A stretch of DNA of 38,254 nt from a virus. Made by a program: the position numbers and the translations under genes. Shown in pieces: positions 1-7,606 of this stretch (the stretch's first letter is position 1; each line of letters starts with the position of its first letter). Below the pieces are notes generated by a model, which worked only from the letters and a program-made list of their open reading frames with translations, searched no databases and was not told where the DNA came from. The DNA is taken from the IMG/VR virus record IMGVR_UViG_3300010318_003851, positions 1 through 38,254 of that record. One strand, given 5' to 3'.

Positions 1-647
1 CACAGTATACTGCCCTCAGTAGCAGTCTATATACCGATATTCAGGCAGAAATTTTACGCGATGTTGCTGTTTTTAAAAATGTCTCTTCACTCTCTGCAAA
101 TCAAACCATGGAGGGTACGCTAGTAAAAATTCCCTTCAACTATATTGAAGTAAACAATATTTCCTCTCAACAAAGCATTATAGAAGAAGCGCTTGCTGTT
201 TGTAGCGATGTTACTGTTTCACAAACAGCGAGCGCTTTTGTTTTTGATAAAGGAACATATAAGACATTTATTTCTATGAATGTCACGTCCCTCTGCTCAA
301 CACCAACATGGATGCAGGCATACTTATATCAAGATACCTCACCAATTCGAGTAATGCAGCACGGTAGTGCATTCTATTCAAACGGTCAGTATAGTCACGG
401 CACACTTACTATAAATGGTTATTTTTATTTGTGTCGCACATCACAAGTTACACTTCGTGTAGATACGTATGGCAGATTTGCTTTAGGTATGCCTTATAAT
501 TCTATATACGCGACTACAACTGCCTCACCTATATCTGCAACACTTACAGCAATGCTTGCTACATCAGCATGTAATGTAAGCATGTATATAGAAAAGGTCT
601 CAGATACGGAGCTACCAAATATTAATCAGCTGTCGACTAGATTATAA
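1..647 (+). CDS. Virion fibre-like protein, C-terminal part (5' end outside window)
   Basis: The reading frame is open from base 3 through the ATG at 108 to the TAA at 645-647, so the gene almost certainly starts upstream of the window; the ATG at 108 is just an internal Met. The visible 214 or so residues are rich in Ser, Thr, Tyr and Asn with alternating hydrophobic residues, as in beta-sandwich C-terminal domains of tail fibres or C1q/TNF-like receptor-binding tips. No catalytic motif is seen. It runs toward the minus-strand kinase-like gene and overlaps its 3' end by 11 bases. The fibre assignment is inference from composition; a collar or head-decoration protein is also possible. Confidence 0.6.
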   Translation, partial: QYTALSSSLYTDIQAEILRDVAVFKNVSSLSANQTMEGTLVKIPFNYIEVNNISSQQSIIEEALAVCSDVTVSQTASAFVFDKGTYKTFISMNVTSLCSTPTWMQAYLYQDTSPIRVMQHGSAFYSNGQYSHGTLTINGYFYLCRTSQVTLRVDTYGRFALGMPYNSIYATTTASPISATLTAMLATSACNVSMYIEKVSDTELPNINQLSTRL

Positions 648-1362
648 TTTGCCCGCCAGTTTCTTTAGCAAAGCTATTTTTTTCATCAGTTAACAACTGC
701 TCAACCGCATCTCGTGCTTCTGACTCTTGAGCTATCATCTGACTAGCCCACTCTTCATCCGGTGGTACTGCCTCGCCGGTTAGATCAATATAATTAGCAA
801 TTTCTAACAGTCGTTGATTTCTATCTACCGCATGTATTTCGATTATTGCAGGTCTATCTTCTGGATCAAACAGTGGAAACTTATCATTAACAAGAAACTG
901 TTCATACACTGTTCTAAAAATATTATCAATTTCTTTAATGTATGTTATATCAGTATCTCTTAGATTATCAATAGCTACAGGAATTTGCTCTGAATATGGT
1001 AGCCATAAAATAATATCTAGATTTTTAATAGAATCACGTACAATTGGTATTACACTTTGCACGTAATCAGCATCAATATCTCCCACACCCTTATCGACAG
1101 CCCACATTGAATATATAATATTATCTAGTGCGCATCTGTCGTAAATGATATTTTCAGTAGGTGCAGCAGTTTGTGTTTTTACAAGAAAATCTAATACTTT
1201 TTGTTGCGTTTGTTTTGTCGTTTTTGAACTATGGCTGCTTTCATTTACAAGTAAATCACGATAAGTTTCTTCGGGTGTGGAGTAATTATTCCACACCGTA
1301 ATGAAATCTTTTATAAGTGTTGATTTGCCTGTATTAGCTGTTCCGCTTACCGCAATTCTCAT
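637..1362 (-). CDS. P-loop nucleotide/nucleoside kinase-like protein
   Basis: The 241-residue protein opens with a beta strand and a Walker A loop, GTANTGKST at residues 7-15. An IIYDR motif near 72-76 resembles the DR motif of deoxynucleoside and thymidylate kinases and of the AAA_28/NadR-like P-loop group. A hydrophobic strand (IILWLP, about 118-123) could be a later core strand. The substrate cannot be read from the sequence. It ends a minus-strand run of tightly overlapping genes (kinase-like, 75-aa protein, Nudix hydrolase, QueE), and its ATG overlaps the preceding stop. That context suggests nucleotide metabolism, possibly of a modified nucleotide. The P-loop is clear; the kinase role is moderate inference. 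Confidence 0.7.
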   Translation of the reverse strand: MRIAVSGTANTGKSTLIKDFITVWNNYSTPEETYRDLLVNESSHSSKTTKQTQQKVLDFLVKTQTAAPTENIIYDRCALDNIIYSMWAVDKGVGDIDADYVQSVIPIVRDSIKNLDIILWLPYSEQIPVAIDNLRDTDITYIKEIDNIFRTVYEQFLVNDKFPLFDPEDRPAIIEIHAVDRNQRLLEIANYIDLTGEAVPPDEEWASQMIAQESEARDAVEQLLTDEKNSFAKETGGQIII

Positions 1363-1586
1363 TTATTAAGAAGCTCTTTAATGTTATCGCGTGTCTTATT
1401 AAAGACACCTTCAATAACCGTTTGAAACTTTTTATTCGCTTCAACCGGTCCAACATTATTAGCAATCTTCGCTACATCATTTACATCAAATCGCATGGTT
1501 GATTGAAGAGTTTCTCCATGATATGTTACTGAAGTATTAATTTCAAATACATCATCTACAACGCTGTTAGTTTGGTTCTTTGCCAT
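1359..1586 (-). CDS. Hypothetical 75-aa protein
   Basis: This small acidic protein has no motif I recognise. Its last bases overlap the start of the downstream P-loop gene in an ATGA arrangement, and its start overlaps the end of the Nudix gene by 20 bases, so it looks co-transcribed with both. On the coding strand ATAAATT lies 5 nt before the ATG, one base off the TAAATA core found before other genes here. The phrase FDVNDVAKIANN suggests a short helical region. It is accepted as real because of its operon position and tight packing; no function is claimed. Confidence 0.6.
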   Translation of the reverse strand: MAKNQTNSVVDDVFEINTSVTYHGETLQSTMRFDVNDVAKIANNVGPVEANKKFQTVIEGVFNKTRDNIKELLNK

Positions 1587-2046
1587 GTTTTAATTTATTG
1601 TCGTGAATTTTTTTATCAACTCTTTCTTTTATTTTTGTAAAGACTCGCTGTACGTGTTTTCGAAAAAAACTAAGATGTTGCGACGCCTGCTTAAATGCAA
1701 ATTTAACATCCTGTTTTGTCTCTCTCGTCACACTATCCATTAATTTAAACTCTTCAAACCCCACCCACCGTGCCTTAATGTGCTCGCTGCTTAATTTAAC
1801 ATTTACACTGCTTACATTGCAAATAAACAGTGTAAACATGGGTCTTTGTTTGATTATTTGATATCGAGTTATACTGAGTCCGGTCTCTTCAAGCACCTCT
1901 CTTTTAATTCCATCAACAAAACTCTCCCCCTCGTGTAAATGACCGCCAGGTAGATGCCATCGCGGTTTATCGTAAGGCAACAATAGCAGAACACGACTAT
2001 CCTTATCAAGAATAATCGCCTTGCTAATATTTTTTGTATCTTTCAT
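1567..2046 (-). CDS. Nudix hydrolase
   Basis: A full Nudix box (G-x5-E-x7-REVLEETGL) lies at about residues 35-57 counted from the start at 2046; the REVLEETG segment supplies the metal-binding glutamates. The family hydrolyses nucleoside diphosphates linked to another group, including oxidised or modified dNTPs, with Mg2+. The ATG at 2046 lies 12 nt after the queE stop and is preferred to the in-frame ATG at 2082, which would overlap queE by 25 bases. The protein has about 159 residues, a usual single-domain size, with a Lys-rich C-terminus. Lying directly after queE, it could clean the nucleotide pool or act on a deazaguanine nucleotide; that is inference. Confidence 0.85.
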   Translation of the reverse strand: MKDTKNISKAIILDKDSRVLLLLPYDKPRWHLPGGHLHEGESFVDGIKREVLEETGLSITRYQIIKQRPMFTLFICNVSSVNVKLSSEHIKARWVGFEEFKLMDSVTRETKQDVKFAFKQASQHLSFFRKHVQRVFTKIKERVDKKIHDNKLKHGKEPN

Positions 2047-2057
2047 AATACGATAAT

Positions 2058-2912
2058 TTACACACCCGTCACCTTTCCCCAAGCGGCTATATGATTACGA
2101 GTCAATCCAATAAATCCATATTTTTTTGCACTCTCCATGACGAAATTCGTACGTTCAAAGAATTCTTCTTGTGAGTCGAGACCAGGCATACAAATTACTC
2201 GGCGTAAGTTTAAATCAAAAGGTTCAATATAATCCCTAAATATTTCATGTATGTCATCCTCTGTTGAAATAACGAATTTAAACCAATGATTCCAGTGATC
2301 CTTAATTCTTCTAATAGCGTCAGGCTTAATGCGTCTTTCCTTCGACATACCCGAATTCGCAAGCTTAGCGCTACAATTTATTTGTGTTATCCAGTCAAAC
2401 AAATTATCGTTAATATAGTTCGTTCCATTGGTTTCAATCTCATTTTGAACATCAAATTCATCACTTCCATAATCTATAAGAAACCTTTCTAAAAAGTTAC
2501 TAATACATTCCTGATGACGCGTCATAGTAGGCTCACCACCGGTCCATATAATATTAACTTTTCCTGTTCTAATAGCCTCAAACAGTGTTTCTCCATCATT
2601 TCTTGTCTCTTTCTTCCACTTGTCAAAAAGATACGAAAATGGTTTTTTCTCGCCAAATAGCCAAACAGGAATTGAATCACACGTCCAAGATGCTTGACTG
2701 TTATCGTGCAATTCACCTTTAAAAGACCCTGAATCTGTATTAAATCTTCCTGATTCTTTTACTCGCTTTAAATCACCTGCAGAAGCGCCGCAAGCAAGGT
2801 TACAGTCCTTTAAACGTATAAAATATGAAGGCACTCCAGTAGTTGCACCTTCTCCCTGAACACTATAAAAATCTTCAGAAATACTTAAAAAATCATAATT
2901 TTGATCACTCAT
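2058..2912 (-). CDS. queE: 7-carboxy-7-deazaguanine synthase (radical SAM), unusual Cys spacing
   Basis: QueE converts 6-carboxytetrahydropterin to 7-carboxy-7-deazaguanine (CDG) using a 4Fe-4S cluster and S-adenosylmethionine. Signs are the N-terminal SVQGEG (17-22), RLKDCNLAC (33-41), WTCDS (76-80), TGGEPT (124-129, SAM binding) and ETNGT. Family members commonly read CxxxCxxC across the second and third of these; here the third Cys (C78) is 36 residues after C41, so an extra segment sits inside the cluster-binding loop. Its size (284 aa) exceeds the usual 210-230. It heads the minus-strand nucleotide block. The sequence before its ATG is identical for 15 bases, ATG included, to that before folE. 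Function is confident; activity with the insert is untested. Confidence 0.9.
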   Translation of the reverse strand: MSDQNYDFLSISEDFYSVQGEGATTGVPSYFIRLKDCNLACGASAGDLKRVKESGRFNTDSGSFKGELHDNSQASWTCDSIPVWLFGEKKPFSYLFDKWKKETRNDGETLFEAIRTGKVNIIWTGGEPTMTRHQECISNFLERFLIDYGSDEFDVQNEIETNGTNYINDNLFDWITQINCSAKLANSGMSKERRIKPDAIRRIKDHWNHWFKFVISTEDDIHEIFRDYIEPFDLNLRRVICMPGLDSQEEFFERTNFVMESAKKYGFIGLTRNHIAAWGKVTGV

Positions 2913-2924
2913 ATTCTTAATATA
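2910..2924 (-). promoter_or_regulatory. Early-type promoter box before queE (TATATT, 6 nt, ATG)
   Basis: On the minus strand TATATTAAGAATATG ends in the queE start codon. The same 15 bases occur before folE at 5277-5291. A sigma70-like -10 box here would put +1 at or next to the ATG. I see no convincing -35 element, so an A-rich translation signal is the alternative. Confidence 0.4.
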
Positions 2925-2954
2925 ATCTGGTTTAAAAAATTTGCCAGAACAAAT

Positions 2955-2962
2955 ATTAAATA
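2955..2962 (+). promoter_or_regulatory. Late-type box ATTAAATA before phoH
   Basis: Six of eight bases match the T4 late promoter TATAAATA. It lies 6 nt before the phoH ATG, so +1 would fall at the start codon. Confidence 0.35.
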
Positions 2963-2968
2963 TTAGAT

Positions 2969-3709
2969 ATGAGTAAATCTACGCGTACGCGTCGCCGGCT
3001 CGCTGATATAGACCTTTTTAGCGAGGGAGAAGAGATTGTCGATAATTCACAAAATCTTAAGAAGATAAATATTCAACATAGATATACTCTAAATGATGTA
3101 CATCAAACATTTCTCGAGTTGTGTGTATATGAAAAAACAAAGATGGTTTTTGTAAGTGGAGCGGCAGGTACTGCGAAAACTTTCCTTGCAACGCTCGCTG
3201 CACTAACGATGCTTATACGCGGACAAGTTCGTAAAATTGTTTATATTAGAAGTATAGCTGAATCTGCAGAAAAAAGTATCGGAGCGCTACCAGGAGAGGT
3301 TGATGAAAAGTTTAAACCGTGGTCACTTCCTCTGCTTGATAAGCTGCACGAATTAGTATCACCACGTGAAGCAAATCTTCTAATCGAATCGCATTACGTG
3401 CAGTGTATTCCAGTGAATTTTGTACGTGGATTAACGTTTCACAACTCTGTTGTTATAGTTGATGAAGCACAAAATTTGACCGAAAAAGAAATTATTTCTA
3501 TTCTAACAAGATTTGGCCACAACACTAAATTTATTATAGCCGGTGATCCAAAACAAAGCGATATTAAAAATACTGGCTATATAAAAGTATTTACTAAATT
3601 TAACGATGAGGAAAGCGCTGATCACGGCGTACACTGCGTGCAGTTTGGCGAGAATGAAATTGTAAGATCTCATATTCTCAAATTTATTGTACGCAAGCTT
3701 GGTTGTTAA
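2969..3709 (+). CDS. phoH: PhoH-like P-loop ATPase
   Basis: The 246-residue protein has Walker A GAAGTAKT (64-71) and Walker B VVIVDEAQN (161-169), followed by the AGDPKQ segment typical of PhoH and related superfamily 1 ATPases. PhoH genes are frequent in marine phages; their exact role is unsettled, with RNA helicase or nuclease-linked activity proposed. It is the only plus-strand gene between the minus-strand queE and queD, and runs tail-to-tail with queD with only 5 bases between the stops. The Arg-rich start (TRTRRR) could bind nucleic acid. Family assignment is firm, function is not. Confidence 0.9.
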   Translation: MSKSTRTRRRLADIDLFSEGEEIVDNSQNLKKINIQHRYTLNDVHQTFLELCVYEKTKMVFVSGAAGTAKTFLATLAALTMLIRGQVRKIVYIRSIAESAEKSIGALPGEVDEKFKPWSLPLLDKLHELVSPREANLLIESHYVQCIPVNFVRGLTFHNSVVIVDEAQNLTEKEIISILTRFGHNTKFIIAGDPKQSDIKNTGYIKVFTKFNDEESADHGVHCVQFGENEIVRSHILKFIVRKLGC

Positions 3710-3714
3710 GTTTA

Positions 3715-4380
3715 TTATCCCCAAGTTGTACCACTAAACCAATTACTCTTACCAGTCGATACATTTGAGCCAACAACTGCTGGCCGAGAATTTGTTTTAA
3801 CTTCTTCGGTATAATGTGTCGGAATTGATACATCAACACCCTCAAGTGGCTGTTCAAGGGAACTGTTCATATCATCATCACCCAACCATACACTCGTGGC
3901 ACTATTAGATGTCTCTGCATAAATAGCAGAGTTGTTTTCGTGTTCAAATACCTCCACCTGCTTTACTCGACAGCGCTCGCCATATACTTCTTTTAAAAAA
4001 GAAGATGCAATTTTATAGCAAAATTCAGCTACTCGCTCAATACCAACTCCATTATCAAAAATTCTTAAATCAATTGCGCCCTTATTGTGTAGGGATTTAA
4101 AATCTTCAAGAAGTGGATCATCTGAAGCAATGGTAGTTGTATGGTCAAAAAAAGATTTAAGTCTTCGCTTCAGCTCACCTAGCCCACCGAAATCAACCAC
4201 CCAATTACGCTCATCTAAATTATTACATTCAAACCAAAATTTGGCTTTAAGTCGATATCCATGAAGCTTACTGCATCGCGCTGAATTTTCTCCCGCATTA
4301 TGTCTGCCTTCACTTGCTCGCCATTGCCTAAATGCACATGAACCGAGCTCCAATACTTTTGTTGAAATAAAATTACCCAT
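3715..4380 (-). CDS. queD: 6-carboxytetrahydropterin synthase family protein with C-terminal tail
   Basis: QueD turns dihydroneopterin triphosphate into 6-carboxytetrahydropterin, the second step to preQ0. Visible marks are the catalytic-type Cys in CSKLHGY (C36-Y42), VVDFGGL (61-67), the FDH pair (78-80) and a Glu in VEVFE (142-146). The classical zinc motif HGH reads HGY, and the upstream FxxxH reads FRQW, so the metal site differs from the E. coli type; from memory, this FRQW/HGY variant recurs in phage and marine relatives. Residues from about 155 to 221 form a Ser/Thr/Asn-rich tail beyond the normal domain. It faces phoH tail-to-tail; folE and queE lie within 2 kb. Confidence 0.85.
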   Translation of the reverse strand: MGNFISTKVLELGSCAFRQWRASEGRHNAGENSARCSKLHGYRLKAKFWFECNNLDERNWVVDFGGLGELKRRLKSFFDHTTTIASDDPLLEDFKSLHNKGAIDLRIFDNGVGIERVAEFCYKIASSFLKEVYGERCRVKQVEVFEHENNSAIYAETSNSATSVWLGDDDMNSSLEQPLEGVDVSIPTHYTEEVKTNSRPAVVGSNVSTGKSNWFSGTTWG

Positions 4381-4433
4381 GCAATTACTTTAAGGGCATG
4401 GTATTTAAAATCAAGAAATTAATTTATAATTGG

Positions 4434-4519
4434 TGTAAACAGAATCTATAATTGGTGTAAACAAAATCTTGTTAGATGTAAACAGAATCTATAATTGGTG
4501 TAAACAAAATCTTGTTAGA
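4434..4519. repeat. Tandem direct repeat, two 43-bp copies
   Basis: Bases 4434-4476 and 4477-4519 are the same 43-base unit, followed by four more matching bases (4520-4523). The repeat covers the last codons and stop of the minus-strand gene ending at 4472. Since 43 is not a multiple of three, the duplicated copy is read in another frame and supplies a new stop. Removing one copy would extend the protein end to TNYKLIS before a TGA. Confidence 0.9.
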
Positions 4520-5242
4520 TGTATCACGTGTGAGTATGCCTGTATATTCATGTTCTACATTAGAATTTGGTATTTCTAACTGTATATTTACCAATCTATT
4601 AAAAATTGATTGTTGGCCTAAAATTTGATTAACTTTAATAGGCTCTGGCGGTCGTTGAGAGCTAATTCTTATTGCGGGTTGATTTACTGTTGAAATATAT
4701 TTTACGGTTAAATATTGGTTACTTATTCTTAATGTAGCGCCACCAAGCTGAGAAGATTCGTATATATTAACACCAGCACTGTCAATCACCGGCGCATTTG
4801 AATTTTGTGAAGCTTTTTGCGGCGCTTGCCGTTGTTGTTGATTGCCACTTGATCCAAAATAATTACCACCCTGATTAAAACCATATAAAGCGCCTGCACC
4901 TCTACCTAGTGCATAAGACAATCCACCACCTGTATCGCTATTGGTAGGGCTTAAGCCAAAGGCTCCTTTTGCAAAATCTGTTGCACCGGTGTAGACTCCT
5001 TTTGCTGCACTTTTTAAAGCAGAACCAATGCCTTCAATAACAACAGCTTTTTTAGGAATTGTTATTATTGTGCTGTTGTGAAAAAAATCTATGCTTTTGG
5101 TTGTCTCGGCAAGAATATATCCCTCATAGCCGTCAAATTCAGCAAAATCTTCTGCATATTTTGTTCTCGGATCAACTTTTAGTCTAACTTTTTGAAGTTG
5201 ACTTTCAACAATTTGTGTGTAATTCTTACTAAAATTTGACAT
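4472..5242 (-). CDS. Hypothetical virion-like protein, C-terminus altered by repeat
   Basis: I do not recognise this 256-residue protein. The first 70 residues look folded, followed by a Gly/Ala/Ser-rich stretch (about 80-135) with a hydrophobic repeat-like segment and a Gln-rich patch, then a beta-rich C-terminal half. Low-complexity Gly-rich centres are common in baseplate, head and internal virion proteins. The N-terminus (MSNFSKNYTQIVESQLQK) is short and amphipathic like those of other minus-strand genes here, though without a clear cleavage motif. TAAATA lies 5 nt before the ATG. The last codons lie in a 43-bp tandem duplication. It is divergent from folE. Confidence 0.65.
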   Translation of the reverse strand: MSNFSKNYTQIVESQLQKVRLKVDPRTKYAEDFAEFDGYEGYILAETTKSIDFFHNSTIITIPKKAVVIEGIGSALKSAAKGVYTGATDFAKGAFGLSPTNSDTGGGLSYALGRGAGALYGFNQGGNYFGSSGNQQQRQAPQKASQNSNAPVIDSAGVNIYESSQLGGATLRISNQYLTVKYISTVNQPAIRISSQRPPEPIKVNQILGQQSIFNRLVNIQLEIPNSNVEHEYTGILTRDTSNKILFTPIIDSVYI

Positions 5243-5247
5243 ATTTA

Positions 5248-5255
5248 TATTTAGT
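5248..5255 (-). promoter_or_regulatory. Late-type box ACTAAATA before the 256-aa gene
   Basis: Minus-strand ACTAAATA ends 5 nt before the ATG at 5242. A perfect TATAAATA also overlaps the A of that ATG (5249-5242), but that would start transcription inside the gene. Confidence 0.35.
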
Positions 5256-5276
5256 AGATTTTATTGAATTTTGTAC

Positions 5277-5291
5277 TATATTAAGAATATG
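5277..5291 (+). promoter_or_regulatory. Early-type promoter box before folE (TATATT, 6 nt, ATG)
   Basis: TATATTAAGAATATG here is identical to the sequence before queE on the other strand. DNA polymerase has the same layout (TATATT, six bases ending AAT, ATG). Joint early expression of the two pathway genes is a reasonable inference. Confidence 0.4.
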
Positions 5292-5924
5292 CAATTATTG
5301 AAATACGCTAACAGCAATATTCCACATAGTGAAATTGAAAGACACGAGATTATAAAAAATGCAGCAATGGCGTACGAGGGCTTTCTCGATGCTTTAAAAA
5401 TTGATTGGAGAAATGATCCTAACAGTAAAGACACTCCAATGCGTGTTGCAAAATCTTGGGTTAATGATCTAATTAGTGGGTGCTATACACCTGCGCCTGA
5501 CATTACTGCATTTGATAATATTGACAAGTATGACGGTATGGTCTGTCAAAATAATATTAAGGTTGTATCGATGTGCTCACATCACCATTTACAATTTACC
5601 GGAAAAGCGCACGTAGCATATATTCCATCGGTTGAAGGCAAGGTGATTGGCTTGAGTAAGCTAAACAGAGTTGTTGAATGGTTTTCTCGCCGCCCACAAG
5701 TGCAAGAAGCGCTCACGTCGCAAATTTTTGATTATATTGACGGAGTGTGTGTGGGCAATAAGGGCGTTGCGATTATGATTGAATGTAATCATACATGCTG
5801 CAGCAACAGGGGAGTGAAGCACGACAGTACAATGAGAACTGCTCGTGTAAGCGGTGCCTTTCATGATGATAGTGGTGCATCACGCGCTGAATTTTATAAA
5901 TTTGTTGAATTTGCTAACAAATGA
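5289..5924 (+). CDS. folE: GTP cyclohydrolase I
   Basis: FolE opens GTP to dihydroneopterin triphosphate, the first step of both folate and 7-deazaguanine synthesis. Key residues are present: KDTPMRVAKSW (47-57), zinc ligands C96 and H99 in SMCSHHH, LSKLNRVVEWF (122-132), C170 as third zinc ligand, then RGVKHDSTMRTA. Length (211 aa) fits the family. The ATG at 5289 is chosen because an upstream in-frame TTG at 5271 would overlap the promoter-like box. The stop overlaps the ATG of the next small gene. Alongside queD, queE and queC it most likely serves deazaguanine rather than folate production. Confidence 0.95.
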   Translation: MQLLKYANSNIPHSEIERHEIIKNAAMAYEGFLDALKIDWRNDPNSKDTPMRVAKSWVNDLISGCYTPAPDITAFDNIDKYDGMVCQNNIKVVSMCSHHHLQFTGKAHVAYIPSVEGKVIGLSKLNRVVEWFSRRPQVQEALTSQIFDYIDGVCVGNKGVAIMIECNHTCCSNRGVKHDSTMRTARVSGAFHDDSGASRAEFYKFVEFANK

Positions 5925-6163
5925 GTGTTGAGTCTCCATTTACTTTATGTGAGGAAGGTATCAAATACCACAAAGAGGTGTTTATTACTTTAAGTGGGGA
6001 GTGGAAGCATGAGCAACTATCATCTTTACTACAAGGTCTTAACACCGCTTACGCTTTAGGTAGAGAGTCTTTAATGCCTAATAGTATCACTAGTAGTATG
6101 TGGACTAATAATGATACTCAAATGTGCTATCTATCTAGTTATGTAACGCTTCCTGTGGAGTAG
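5921..6163 (+). CDS. Hypothetical 80-aa protein, translationally coupled to folE
   Basis: The ATG overlaps the folE stop (ATGA), and the gene ends 28 bases inside the convergent protease-like gene. The protein has no recognised motif. A phrase near residues 28-45, HEQLSSLLQGLNTAYALG, looks like one amphipathic helix. Coupling to folE is the main reason to call it real; base composition resembles its neighbours. Confidence 0.55.
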   Translation: MSVESPFTLCEEGIKYHKEVFITLSGEWKHEQLSSLLQGLNTAYALGRESLMPNSITSSMWTNNDTQMCYLSSYVTLPVE

Positions 6164-6551
6164 GATCAACTACTGCTCCCATTTTAGCAATAAAATCTTT
6201 TCCAAGAAGCACGGGTGTAGACATGCCTGTGCGATCTGTTACAGTAAAGGGTATATTGTTGTACGTTTTACCGTTAATAGTGATATTAAAATTAACGATC
6301 GGTCTATTTTCGCTTATTTTAGGCCCTTTTCGTACTTGAAGCTGATCACCACTTTTTCGATTGATCACATTACCGTTACACGTAAATGTAACAGTGGAGC
6401 CGTTTGAGGTGATATCGGTTGCGTGCAAAACGTTGTGTCCGTCATTGCCGGTATCTGCTTTTGCTTTTAACTCACCAACATCGTGAATGTTTACTGTTAA
6501 CACAACTGGTATTACATATTGTTCAAAAAAGAAATTTTCAAATGTTTGCAC
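6135..6551 (-). CDS. Retropepsin-like aspartic protease (ATP-dependent zinc protease/RimB-like family)
   Basis: The 138-residue protein has the order seen in the PF05618-type retropepsin-like family: AKADTGNDGHNVLHA (31-45) with the DTG catalytic motif, a K/R-rich strand, VTDRTGM and a PVLLGKDFI segment. Family members cleave peptides (RimB works with the glutamate ligase RimK). It starts with GTG, since no ATG fits. The first ten residues, MQTFENFFFE, resemble the T4 capsid-targeting peptide MKTYQEFIAE as I remember it, so the protein may be packaged in the head. An AATAAATA box lies 5 nt upstream. Protease fold is likely; substrate unknown. Confidence 0.65.
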   Translation of the reverse strand: MQTFENFFFEQYVIPVVLTVNIHDVGELKAKADTGNDGHNVLHATDITSNGSTVTFTCNGNVINRKSGDQLQVRKGPKISENRPIVNFNITINGKTYNNIPFTVTDRTGMSTPVLLGKDFIAKMGAVVDPTPQEALHN

Positions 6552-6556
6552 GTGTG

Positions 6557-6564
6557 TATTTATT
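6557..6564 (-). promoter_or_regulatory. Late-type box AATAAATA before the protease-like gene
   Basis: Minus strand, seven of eight bases match TATAAATA; the box ends 5 nt before the GTG start and overlaps the stop of the upstream gene. Confidence 0.4.
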
Positions 6565-7606
6565 TGAGAAATTTAATTTTATACCCACCCCCATCATAGC
6601 ACGGCGAAAAACCAATTTTGTGCTCTTTTAATGCATTATACAATTTATACACCGATCTAAAATTAAATTTTGCGTCTTTTGCTTTGATTATAAACGAAGA
6701 ACCAAATGGTGCTGTATCTTTTCCTGGATGTTTGAATAAAATAAACCAATCGTCATCAGAATTCGCGAGATAATAAGCGAGCTGCATTGTGCCATATAGA
6801 AAAACCGCGTCGTCTTGGGTTTTAATAGCTTGTCTTAGGTTAAATTTACGTACAATGCACGCTAAAGCATATGGGAGCATTGAATAGTCAAACTTATTTG
6901 CAAATTGTGTTGTAATTTCATCAAATAAAAACTCAGTTTGAAAAGGATTTATATTGATAAGATGTGCGTTGTATTGATTTGCAAAACTTTCAATATTATT
7001 TTTAGTAATTTTCCATGGATTTCTATCACCCACACGTCCACCTTCCCCTTTTATCTCTATTTTTTGATTGCAAACAATGATGTCTCCACGCTTTGCCTTT
7101 ATTCCGCCAGCAAATAGCACGAGCGGAAGCTCTGAAGGACCTGAATATCCACGCGCTTTACCTTCATCTGATATAGGGCGCATTTTTGTCCAAATTTCAG
7201 CCGTTAAATCACTGTTTTTAAAATCAGTATTGTAATATTCATTGAGAAAATCAATGATACTGGTGCGAATTAATTGATTTTGTTGTAAAAAATTAACAAA
7301 TTGCCGTGAAATACTATTAGATGTGATGTCTTTCAACACATTTAATGTGTTATCTTTACATATATCACGCAAATAGGAGTAAATTTTGTTAATTTCAGTG
7401 AGTCTATCAATAATTTCACCGGTTTGATTTAAATCCTCATTTCTATCGTGTATATTCTGATTAATTAATCGAAAACACTCACCTAAATCAGGATCTGTTT
7501 GGCTTAAATTGATATAGTGAAGCAAAAGCTCACTCCACACACTACTATCAACACTATATTCTTTTTGTTCCTTATCGTCGTTAGTTGATACGACTAGTTT
7601 TACCAT
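6560..7606 (-). CDS. Hypothetical protein with PD-(D/E)XK-like motif
   Basis: The 348-residue protein has a helical N-terminal half (about 20-130) and a middle segment KRGDIIVCNQKIEIKGEGG (172-190). There D175 followed by E184-x-K186 fits the D...ExK active site of PD-(D/E)XK nucleases, with a Gly-rich turn after it. The C-terminal third is mixed alpha/beta. No named family is recognised. Its start overlaps the stop of the Gln/Pro-rich gene upstream, so the pair is probably co-transcribed as part of the virion-like block. A nuclease acting on host or packaged DNA is possible but unproven; a structural protein with a chance motif is the alternative. Confidence 0.6.
   Translation of the reverse strand: MVKLVVSTNDDKEQKEYSVDSSVWSELLLHYINLSQTDPDLGECFRLINQNIHDRNEDLNQTGEIIDRLTEINKIYSYLRDICKDNTLNVLKDITSNSISRQFVNFLQQNQLIRTSIIDFLNEYYNTDFKNSDLTAEIWTKMRPISDEGKARGYSGPSELPLVLFAGGIKAKRGDIIVCNQKIEIKGEGGRVGDRNPWKITKNNIESFANQYNAHLININPFQTEFLFDEITTQFANKFDYSMLPYALACIVRKFNLRQAIKTQDDAVFLYGTMQLAYYLANSDDDWFILFKHPGKDTAPFGSSFIIKAKDAKFNFRSVYKLYNALKEHKIGFSPCYDGGGYKIKFLK

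Noticed and set aside
3715-4380. 6-pyruvoyltetrahydropterin synthase (biopterin pathway) instead of QueD
   Set aside because: The folds are the same, but the presence of folE, queE and queC makes the deazaguanine role far more likely.
5243-5249. Perfect TATAAATA overlapping the ATG at 5242 as the late promoter of that gene
   Set aside because: Transcription would begin inside the gene; the ACTAAATA box just upstream has the spacing seen elsewhere.
2925-5288. A preQ1 riboswitch before queE, queD or folE
   Set aside because: The spaces before these genes are short and AT-rich, and I see no C-rich pseudoknot element of the known preQ1 classes.
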